Positions 1 through 4,936 of a DNA stretch of 5,487 nucleotides are shown one piece after another (position 1 is the stretch's first letter; every line of letters begins with the position of its first letter). The notes below the pieces were generated by a model. That model did not search any database. It was not told where the DNA came from and was given only the letters and a program-made list of their open reading frames with translations. This DNA comes from Armatimonadota bacterium (GTDB taxonomy: Bacteria; Armatimonadota; SYMT01): assembly GCA_020696885.1 (NCBI GenBank), contig JAJFMS010000717.1, positions 1 to 5,487 of the forward strand, read 5' to 3'. Both the position numbers and the translations under genes were made by a program.

Positions 1-263
1 CCGTGCCGCAGCAGGAAGTGCGCCGCCTCGTGGAACGCCGCCACGTCCAGTTGCCGCTCCGTCAGGCCCTGCGGCAGCATCACCAGGCCCCGGTGTCCCG
101 GCAGCTCCACGTACCGCGCTCGCGAGATCCGGCAGCCGTGCTCCAGCACCAGCAGGTCACCCAGCAGATCGATCAGCAGGCCCCGCTGCTCCGGAGCCGG
201 GCACTCCTGGATGCCCAGCGCCAGGTGGAACGCACTCGCCCGTTCTTCCTCGAACCAGCCCAT
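1..263 (-). CDS. ImmA/IrrE-family metallopeptidase, N-terminal part (runs off left edge)
   Basis: Translating the minus strand from the ATG at 263-261 gives 87 complete codons before the edge. The visible end contains the zinc-peptidase signature HExxH as H78-E79-A-A-H82 within FHEAAHFLL, the active-site form seen in ImmA/IrrE (COG2856) proteins: two zinc-binding histidines and the catalytic glutamate. A helical stretch (about residues 25-45) and short strands precede it, as usual for this fold. The third zinc ligand lies outside the window. An in-frame stop at 287-285 rules out a longer upstream start, and GGAGGG at 273-268 is a good ribosome site 4 nt before the ATG. Known family members cleave or inactivate a partner XRE repressor (ImmA/ImmR in ICEBs1, IrrE/DdrO in Deinococcus). 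The XRE gene at 489-914 is the obvious candidate partner; that pairing is inference. Alternative: a toxin of a COG2856 toxin-antitoxin pair. Confidence 0.82.
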   Translation of the reverse strand, partial: MGWFEEERASAFHLALGIQECPAPEQRGLLIDLLGDLLVLEHGCRISRARYVELPGHRGLVMLPQGLTERQLDVAAFHEAAHFLLRH

Positions 264-281
264 GCAGCCCTCCGCCAGATA

Positions 282-303
282 AAACTATAGTTTGCATACT
301 ATA
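282..303. promoter_or_regulatory. AT-rich overlapping palindromes upstream of the ImmA/IrrE gene (candidate operator)
   Basis: A perfect 12-bp palindrome, AAACTATAGTTT (282-293), overlaps an 18-bp near-perfect palindrome, TATAGTTTGCATACTATA (286-303; 16 of 18 positions symmetric, centre TGCA). The hexamer TATAGT/ACTATA therefore occurs three times in 22 bp. It is an AT-rich island in very GC-rich DNA and ends 18 bp before the peptidase start codon. Position and symmetry fit binding of a dimeric helix-turn-helix repressor, most simply the adjacent XRE protein. TATAGT also resembles a -10 box, so binding would block transcription. Operator function is inference. Confidence 0.5.
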
Positions 304-332
304 CCGCAAGCAGCCGCCTGCCCGAGTGTCAA
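298..332 (-). promoter_or_regulatory. possible promoter of the ImmA/IrrE gene
   Basis: On the minus strand a consensus -35 hexamer TTGACA (332-327) lies upstream of the -10-like TATAGT (303-298). The 23-nt spacing is longer than the usual 16-18 nt. A second TATAGT lies at 291-286, even further away. Either another -35 is used or an activator or distorted spacer is needed. The boxes are visible; their use is uncertain. Confidence 0.25.
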
Positions 333-488
333 AACGTGGCAGTCTGGCGTCTGCGTCGCGGGCGATCCTCTCCGGCTCCTTAACAGACCCGGCTCAAGGA
401 TCGAAACTCACCACGCCTACCGATTTGACTAGAGTCCACGAGTATTGGAGGAGCAGGCACCATCACTCCACCACGCCATGACTCCCCA

Positions 489-914
489 TCAGTAACTCCG
501 GCCGGCCAGCTTCCGCAGCACCCGCTCCAGCTCCGCGATCTCCGCCCGCGCGTCTTCGGCCGTCAGGCCCTGCGAGCCGCCGTGGGCCGATCCTCGGTCC
601 GGCACCAGCTCCTCCAGGCCGTCCGCGGCGAGGCGATCGCGCATTGCCGTTAGCTCCCGCTTGAGCGACTGGGCGTACGGATCTTCGATCGCCTCGAAGC
701 CGTTCAGCACCCGCCACCGGTTCAGGTCATCGGAGAGCCGGGCCGCAAACTTCTCCGCGATCTCCACCGTGGTGGGGCGCCCGTTCCACATCTTGGTGAG
801 CGCCTCGCGGCTGATCTCGAACCGCTGCGCTGCGGCGTTGACGGAGAGGCCGCGCACGCGCAGCGCCTCCCGCGTCTCCCGCGCCAGGTCATTGAGGGGT
901 TGTTGTTCGTCCAT
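489..914 (-). CDS. XRE-family helix-turn-helix transcriptional regulator
   Basis: This 141-residue protein has an N-terminal Cro/CI-type HTH domain at about residues 8-63. Residues 22-45 give the helix-turn-helix, with the GLSVNAAAQRF helix, the ISREALTKMWNG recognition helix, and then the PTTVEIAEKFAARL helix typical of the fold. The C-terminal half (about 78-141) is charged and helical, with two probable amphipathic or coiled-coil segments (82-97 and 118-137) around a Gly/Ser-rich linker, suggesting a dimerisation or peptidase-sensing tail. The ATG at 914 has no clear Shine-Dalgarno, and a TACACT box lies only 8 nt upstream, so the mRNA may be leaderless. The ImmA/IrrE-like gene lies 225 bp downstream on the same strand. 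By analogy with ImmR and DdrO this would be the repressor that the peptidase inactivates; that is inference. It could instead be an antitoxin. Confidence 0.8.
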   Translation of the reverse strand: MDEQQPLNDLARETREALRVRGLSVNAAAQRFEISREALTKMWNGRPTTVEIAEKFAARLSDDLNRWRVLNGFEAIEDPYAQSLKRELTAMRDRLAADGLEELVPDRGSAHGGSQGLTAEDARAEIAELERVLRKLAGRSY

Positions 915-921
915 ACAGCAC

Positions 922-936
922 CAGTGTAACGCACTG
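922..936. promoter_or_regulatory. inverted repeat over the probable -10 box of the XRE gene
   Basis: CAGTG-TAACG-CACTG (922-936) is a perfect 5-bp inverted repeat with a 5-nt spacer. On the minus strand it contains TACACT (928-923), an acceptable -10 box of the TANNNT type, whose end is 8 nt from the ATG at 914. A weak TGGCGA (951-946) sits 17 nt further upstream. An operator overlapping its own promoter would fit XRE autorepression. The arms are short, so chance is possible. Confidence 0.3.
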
Positions 937-969
937 CCTAGCGCCTCGCCACGCTTTCGTTGGCGGTGG

Positions 970-992
970 CTCCAACAATCGGGCCGTTGGAG
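970..992. repeat. 7-bp inverted repeat in the divergent intergenic region
   Basis: CTCCAAC (970-976) and GTTGGAG (986-992) are perfect inverted arms around a 9-nt spacer. The repeat lies between the divergent XRE gene (start 914) and the response regulator (start 1084). It could be a regulator-binding site shared by both directions or a small RNA hairpin. No good sigma-70 promoter for the plus-strand gene was found in this 169-bp gap. Confidence 0.35.
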
Positions 993-1083
993 ACGCGGAA
1001 AGGAACTACGGCCGGATTGGGGAATCTTAACAGCGGTAGCTCAGGACCAATGGCGTGCGGGTTTTCTCCGCTGCAGCACACTT

Positions 1084-1458
1084 ATGGAAGATCCCGGGAT
1101 CGCGCTCATCGTGGACGACGACCCCCACCTCCGCCGGTTCGTGGCTCAGGCGCTGCGGGAGGCGGGGATCGAGTCCGCGGAGGCGGAGAACGGGCAGGAA
1201 GGCCTGGCGTACCTGGCCCGTCGGCCGGCGCCCGCGGTGATCTTGCTGGATCTGGAGATGCCCGTGATGGGCGGCGCAGAGTTCCGGCGCGCGCTCCTGC
1301 GCAACCCGCTCTGGAGCGGCATCCCGGTCATCATCATGACCGGTGCCTGGATCCCGGAGTCGTCGCTCCCGCTAGGCGTAGCCGGTTGGGTCACCAAACC
1401 GCTCGAGCTAGCCCACCTCATCGCCGCGGTCACGGCATACTGCCGCCCCGGCAAGTAA
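1084..1458 (+). CDS. single-domain (CheY-like) response regulator receiver protein
   Basis: The product is 124 residues and consists of one receiver domain only. All phosphorylation-site elements are present: the acidic cluster D11-D12-D13 after strand 1, the phospho-acceptor D56 in LLDLEMP, T86 in IIMTGA, and K105-P106 after strand 5. No DNA-binding or enzymatic output domain follows, so it acts by protein contact or as a phosphate shuttle or sink, in the cytoplasm. The ATG at 1084 starts the protein just before the first receiver strand. The frame stays open further upstream but shows no receiver homology and overlaps the XRE gene antisense. No clear Shine-Dalgarno precedes it. It faces the hybrid-kinase operon across the 1459-1885 gap, and those kinases are natural candidate partners, though the window does not prove this. 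Confidence 0.88.
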   Translation: MEDPGIALIVDDDPHLRRFVAQALREAGIESAEAENGQEGLAYLARRPAPAVILLDLEMPVMGGAEFRRALLRNPLWSGIPVIIMTGAWIPESSLPLGVAGWVTKPLELAHLIAAVTAYCRPGK

Positions 1459-1554
1459 ACGCGGTCAACAACCGTCCGGGTGCCCGACTCGACAGCTTAC
1501 GCCGGAAGGTCATTCGTACCGGAGTCAAGTTAAGGCTCTGCGAAAGAACCGAAC

Positions 1555-1832
1555 ACCCGGCGCCGGGGCGGCGCCCCTGTGAAGCCCCCGACCGGGTACC
1601 CTTTAGGGTGGAGCCGGGCACCCCTTGGGTGGCGGCTCGCAGGCGGTAGCGACCACCCGTCCACCGCCGTGCTGAAGACGAACCGGCTTCCCAAACGCGA
1701 GTAGCAGCCCTTGAACACGATCGCCAAGCCGCCCGTTAGTCCCGGCGTCTTTTGCTGGGACGTGAAAGGGCGAAGCGCAGGCCATATTCGCGGGAGGGTG
1801 GGCGCTACCGACCAGGGCCGGGGGCGACCCCC
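1555..1832 (+). ncRNA. structured RNA, HEARO / IscB omega-RNA-like, orphan (tentative family, uncertain ends)
   Basis: The 427-bp gap 1459-1885 holds no credible gene but a dense series of stems on the plus strand: GGCGCC 1559-1564 with 1569-1574; ACCC 1598-1601 with GGGT 1606-1609; GAGCCG 1611-1616 with CGGCTC 1633-1638, enclosing CACCC 1619-1623 with GGGTG 1627-1631; GGCGGT 1642-1647 with ACCGCC 1663-1668; CGGCTT 1684-1689 with AAGCCG 1726-1731; GTCCCGGC 1739-1746 with GCTGGGAC 1754-1761 (one G-U pair); and GGGG 1820-1823 with CCCC 1828-1831 closing a GCGA tetraloop. Unpaired-looking motifs GTGAAGCC (about 1579-1586), ACGAACCGGCTTCCC (about 1678-1692) and AGTAGCAGCC (about 1700-1709) recall the HEARO RNAs that guide IscB nucleases of IS200/IS605-like elements. 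The gap lies between convergent genes, so it cannot be a 5' leader of either. No iscB lies in the window; orphan copies are known. The structure is seen; the family name rests on remembered motif similarity. Confidence 0.45.
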
Positions 1833-1839
1833 ATCACAG

Positions 1840-1888
1840 TAGCCGTCTCGGAGATGAGCTGCGAGCCTTATCGGTCTGTGGACGGCTA
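1840..1888. repeat. 8-bp inverted repeat across the 3' end of the hybrid kinase gene
   Basis: TAGCCGTC (1840-1847) and GACGGCTA (1881-1888) are perfect inverted arms, and the right arm includes the TAG stop codon of the minus-strand kinase gene (1888-1886). A second pair, CACAG (1835-1839) and CTGTG (1876-1880), is interleaved with it, so the two stems would exclude each other or form a pseudoknot. The repeat may act in 3'-end formation of the kinase mRNA, but no T-run follows, so it is not a canonical intrinsic terminator. Confidence 0.35.
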
Positions 1889-3481
1889 GTTCAACAGCCT
1901 CAACAACTCATCGGGATCCACCGGCTTCGCCAGGTAGTCGTCGAAGCCCGCTTCGTCACCCTGGGCGATGTGCTCCGGCTGGGCGTAGCCGGAGAGCGCC
2001 ACCACCCGCAGACCCCGGGTGGACGGGTCCCGGCGCAGCGCCTCGGCCACCTGATAGCCGCTCATCCCCGGGAGGCCGATGTCGCAGAGCACCAGGTCGG
2101 GCTCCCAGCTCCGCGCTGCTTCGAGGCCGTCAGGGCCACTGAACGCCAGGCAGACCTCGTGGCCCTCGCACTCCAGTAGCTCTTGCATCGTCTCCGCCGC
2201 GTCCCGATTGTCCTCAATCAGCAATACCCGCCGGCCGCGCGCCGTCAGGACCGGGCGGGTCGTGGCGGTCGGCAGGCTCGGGTGGGCTCCGGTCGCCAGC
2301 AGCGGCAGGCTCAGGGTGAACTCCGACCCCAATCCCGGCCCCGGGCTGGTCACCGAAACGGCGCCCCCGTGCATCTCCACAATCACCTTCACCAGCGCCA
2401 GCCCCAGGCCCAGGCCCCCCTGTGTGCGGGCCAGGTCCTGCTCCCCTTGCACAAAGCTCTCCCAGATCCGCGGCAGCATCGCTGCCGGGATGCCGGCTCC
2501 GGTGTCCCGCACGGTCACCGCGGCCCGCTCGATCTCTGCCTGGGGATCCCGCCGCAGCTCCACCGTCACCAGCCCGCCGCCGGGGGTGAACTTTCGCGCG
2601 TTGTTCAGCAGGTTGCCGACCGCCTGGCACAGCCGCACGTGATCGCCGTGCACCAGCATGGGAGCGTCCGGAAGCACCACCTGCAGCCCGATGCTCACGC
2701 TCTCCAGGGTCTCCCGGTAATCCCCGGCGCAGCCGCGCACGGACTCCACCAGGTCCAGCGGCGTGCGCTGCAGCGTCAGCTTGCCCTGCGCGATGCGGGA
2801 GACGTCCAGGAGGTCGGACACCAGCCGCGCCATGTGGTCGACCTGCCGCTTCACGATCTCACCCTGGCGCTGCACCAGTGGATCGATCGTACCGCGGGCG
2901 CGCAGCACCGCCAGCGCGTTCAGGATCGGGCCCAGCGGGTTGCGGAGCTCGTGCGCCAGCATCGCCAGGAACTCATTCTTGCGGCGGTCCGCCTCGCGGA
3001 GTGCCGCGGCGGTGAGCCGGCTCTCTTCCAGCAGCCGCGCATTCTCCTCGGCTCGGGCACGCAGCTCCTCGCGCTGGCGGGCCACTTCCTGCCGCTGCCG
3101 GTACAGCTCGAAGAAGACCTCCGCCTTGCTCCGGAGAATATACGGCTCGACCGGCTTGAACAGGAAATCCACCGCCCCAGCATCGTAACCGCGGAAGCGG
3201 CGCTGATCGTCGAGGCCGCCCGCCGTGAGGAAGATGATCGGTACGCGCCGGGTTCGCTCCGTGCCGCGCATGATCTCCGCCAGCTCGAAACCGTTCATCT
3301 CCGGCATCTGCACGTCCAGGATCGCCAGCGCCACGTCGTGCACCAGAAGCAGCTCCAGCGCCTCGGTGCCGGAGCGGGCCGTCAGAATCTCCAGCCCTTC
3401 CTGGCGCAGCAGGGCCGTTAGCGCGAAGAGGTTCTCCTCCAGGTCATCGACGAGCAAACAGGTTACGGGCACGTGCCTCAT
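1886..3481 (-). CDS. hybrid sensor histidine kinase, REC-HisKA-HATPase-REC
   Basis: This 531-residue cytoplasmic protein has no membrane segment or signal peptide. An N-terminal receiver (about 5-120) has D12-D13, phospho-acceptor D56 in AILDVQMP, T86 and K109-P110. A long charged helix, probably a coiled coil (about 119-168), leads to the HisKA domain with H177 in FLAMLAHELRNPLG. The ATPase domain has the N box NLLNNARKF (290-298), G1 DTGAG (326-330) and G2 GGLGLGL (355-361). A C-terminal receiver (about 417-531) has E423-D424, D467 in LCDIGLPG, S497 and K519-P520. All catalytic residues look intact. It probably receives phosphate on the first receiver from an upstream kinase and passes it through H177 to D467; no output domain is attached. 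It follows the cheB-like gene after 40 nt, so it is likely the last gene of the operon. The ATG at 3481 has no strong Shine-Dalgarno; the GTG three codons in, preceded by GAGG, is an alternative start. Confidence 0.93.
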   Translation of the reverse strand: MRHVPVTCLLVDDLEENLFALTALLRQEGLEILTARSGTEALELLLVHDVALAILDVQMPEMNGFELAEIMRGTERTRRVPIIFLTAGGLDDQRRFRGYDAGAVDFLFKPVEPYILRSKAEVFFELYRQRQEVARQREELRARAEENARLLEESRLTAAALREADRRKNEFLAMLAHELRNPLGPILNALAVLRARGTIDPLVQRQGEIVKRQVDHMARLVSDLLDVSRIAQGKLTLQRTPLDLVESVRGCAGDYRETLESVSIGLQVVLPDAPMLVHGDHVRLCQAVGNLLNNARKFTPGGGLVTVELRRDPQAEIERAAVTVRDTGAGIPAAMLPRIWESFVQGEQDLARTQGGLGLGLALVKVIVEMHGGAVSVTSPGPGLGSEFTLSLPLLATGAHPSLPTATTRPVLTARGRRVLLIEDNRDAAETMQELLECEGHEVCLAFSGPDGLEAARSWEPDLVLCDIGLPGMSGYQVAEALRRDPSTRGLRVVALSGYAQPEHIAQGDEAGFDDYLAKPVDPDELLRLLN

Positions 3482-3494
3482 CCGTTAAGTGGTT

Positions 3495-3504
3495 TCTGTA
3501 CAGA
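3495..3504. promoter_or_regulatory. 10-bp perfect palindrome between the cheB-like and hybrid kinase genes
   Basis: TCTGTACAGA (3495-3504) is a perfect palindrome in the 40-nt gap, 13 bp before the kinase start codon and in a locally AT-richer stretch. It may be a regulator site or a small hairpin tuning expression of the last gene. Palindromes of this length occur by chance a few times in a window this size, so function is only a suggestion. Confidence 0.2.
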
Positions 3505-3521
3505 CCCTATCCCAATTCTAA

Positions 3522-4094
3522 CTACCGGGATCGGGTCCCAGTTCCGAGGAACCACGCCCCCAGCGCGGCCTGCGGCATAAACGGGGCCGAGGCGGTCTCC
3601 GGCGCCTGCACGATCGCCTTCCCCCCAGCTTCGCACACGGTCCGGAGCCCCTGAGCGCCGTCGCTGTTGGCCCCGGTCAGGACAATGCCCAACAACCGCT
3701 CCCCATACACGTCCGCCGCGGACTCGAACAACACGTCGATGGAGGGGCGGGAGTACCGCACCGGCTCGTCGACGGAGAGCGAGAGGCTCCGATCCGGCTC
3801 CACCAGCAGGTGATAATCCGGCGGGGCGAAGTAGACCGTCCCGCCCTCGATCCGCTCCTTATCCTCCGCCTCTTTCACCTTTACCCGGCAGCGCGCCCCC
3901 AGCAGCTCCGCCAGCAGGCTATCCCGATCCCGCGGGAGGTGGACCACGATCAGCAGCGCCACCGGGAAGTCGGCAGGCAGCGGCGGGAGCAGGAGGCTCA
4001 ACGCTTCGACCGCCCCGGCCGACGCGCCAATGACGATCACCTCGATCGCCGCCGGATCACCCGGGGCCGGCGGCGGTGCTCCCGTCCCGCTCAT
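3522..4094 (-). CDS. stand-alone CheB methylesterase domain protein (no receiver, short C-terminus)
   Basis: The 190-residue product matches the CheB catalytic domain, which hydrolyses glutamyl methyl esters (and deamidates glutamines) on chemoreceptors. The catalytic triad is visible: S25 in VIGASAG, H52 in VVHLPRDRDS and D145 in LTGANSDGAQG. GGTVYFAPPDYHLLVE (84-99) is another family hallmark. Classical CheB has an N-terminal receiver that controls the esterase; here it is absent, so control must come from partner proteins. The C-terminus ends GAWFLGTGTRSR straight after MPQAAL, where relatives continue for about 15-20 residues through a VLPL-like final strand and helix, so it looks truncated or diverged. 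The ATG at 4094 overlaps the cheR-like stop (ATGA), and GAGGGA (4106-4101) lies 6 nt upstream, a good ribosome site. Co-translation with CheR suggests a matched writer/eraser pair. Its substrate is unknown. Confidence 0.88.
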   Translation of the reverse strand: MSGTGAPPPAPGDPAAIEVIVIGASAGAVEALSLLLPPLPADFPVALLIVVHLPRDRDSLLAELLGARCRVKVKEAEDKERIEGGTVYFAPPDYHLLVEPDRSLSLSVDEPVRYSRPSIDVLFESAADVYGERLLGIVLTGANSDGAQGLRTVCEAGGKAIVQAPETASAPFMPQAALGAWFLGTGTRSR

Positions 4095-4936
4095 CCCCCG
4101 TCCCTCTTCTGGTAGATCCGCTCCTCGCGTACAAACTCCAGAAAGACATCGGCATGCTCGGAGAACCGGAGGCTCTCCTTGGCGCCGATCCCCAAAAACC
4201 CCTTACGCACCAGCGCGTCCTTGAACAGACCCACGGCCCGGTTCTGCAGCTCCCGATCGAAGTAGATCAGCACGTTGCGGCAGCAGATCAGGTGCACCTC
4301 GGCAAACACCGCGTCGGAGACCAGGCTGTGATCCGAAAAGACGGTGCGCGCACGCAAGCTCTTGTCGAACATCGCCGCGCCGTAGGCGGCCGTGTAGTAC
4401 TCCGATAGGGACGACTTCCCCCCCGAGCGGTGGTGGTTCTTCGTGAACAGCGGGATCCGGTCCAGCTCGTACACGCCGGCCGCGGCCTTCCGCAGGGCCT
4501 CCGGGTTGATGTCCGTGGCGTAAAACATGGTCCGGGCCTCCAGGCCTTCTTCCCGGAACAGAATCGCCAGCGAATACAGCTCCTCGCCGGTGCTGCAGCC
4601 GGCGACCCACACCTTCAGGGACGGATAGGTCTGCAGGTGCGGCACCACGTGCTCCCGCAGCGCCCGGTAGAACGGGGGGTCCCGGAAGAACTCGCTCACC
4701 TGAACCGTGAGGTAGCTCAACAGGGCGGTGAATACCTCCGGATCCCGCAGCACCCGATCCTGGAGGATGGAGAAGCTGGCGCACCCGAACCGCTCCTTCG
4801 CCTGCAGCAGGCGGCGCTTGATGGAGGCCATGGAATAGCCGCGGAAGTCGTAGTGGTACTGCCGGTGGATCGCCTCGAGGAGGAGCCGGAGCTCGATGTC
4901 CTCCGTCTTCGGGTTCACAAGGGGAGCGCCGCTCAT
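4091..4936 (-). CDS. CheR-family protein-glutamate O-methyltransferase
   Basis: The 281-residue product has the two-part CheR architecture. The N-terminal helical domain (about 12-75) contains GYSMASIKRRL. The SAM-dependent methyltransferase domain follows, with VSEFFRDPPFY (80-90), SAM-binding motif I AGCSTGEELYSLAI (112-125), the acidic ribose-binding D142 in ATDIN, and the family motif CCRNVLIYFD (218-227). It would transfer methyl groups from S-adenosylmethionine to glutamates of a receptor-like partner in the cytoplasm. The start at 4936 is chosen because its ATG overlaps the TGA of the upstream kinase (ATGA, 4936-4933); a longer open frame to 5023 lies wholly inside the kinase's receiver coding region and is not CheR-like. 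No Shine-Dalgarno is evident, so translational coupling is likely. It pairs with the CheB-like gene by a second ATGA overlap. No receptor carrying a methylation target is in the window. Confidence 0.92.
   Translation of the reverse strand: MSGAPLVNPKTEDIELRLLLEAIHRQYHYDFRGYSMASIKRRLLQAKERFGCASFSILQDRVLRDPEVFTALLSYLTVQVSEFFRDPPFYRALREHVVPHLQTYPSLKVWVAGCSTGEELYSLAILFREEGLEARTMFYATDINPEALRKAAAGVYELDRIPLFTKNHHRSGGKSSLSEYYTAAYGAAMFDKSLRARTVFSDHSLVSDAVFAEVHLICCRNVLIYFDRELQNRAVGLFKDALVRKGFLGIGAKESLRFSEHADVFLEFVREERIYQKRDGG

Noticed and set aside
447..469. GGAG/CTCC imperfect hairpin after the XRE gene as a terminator
   Set aside because: The stem is only about four pairs and has no T-run, so it is not supportable.
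661..1083. N-terminal extension of the response regulator back to 661
   Set aside because: It would overlap the XRE gene antisense, adds low-complexity Arg/Ser sequence and is not receiver-like; the ATG at 1084 begins right at the receiver domain.
1739..1761. Strong 8-bp stem as terminator of the response regulator
   Set aside because: It is followed by GTGAAAGGG with no T-tract, and the T-run lies in its loop; it lies about 280 bp after the stop codon.
1430..1785. Minus-strand open frames of about 60 codons in the 1459-1885 gap
   Set aside because: Several overlapping frames, no ribosome sites, no recognisable motif, and the same bases form strong stems, which better explains the sequence.
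1820..1832. GGGGG-CGA-CCCCC hairpin as an intrinsic terminator for either convergent gene
   Set aside because: No run of T follows on either strand, so it is kept as part of the structured-RNA segment.
2183..3421. Plus-strand open frame of 412 codons
   Set aside because: It is antisense to the hybrid kinase, rich in His/Gln/Arg from GC-biased codons read on the wrong strand, and shows no family motif, whereas the minus strand carries a complete kinase.
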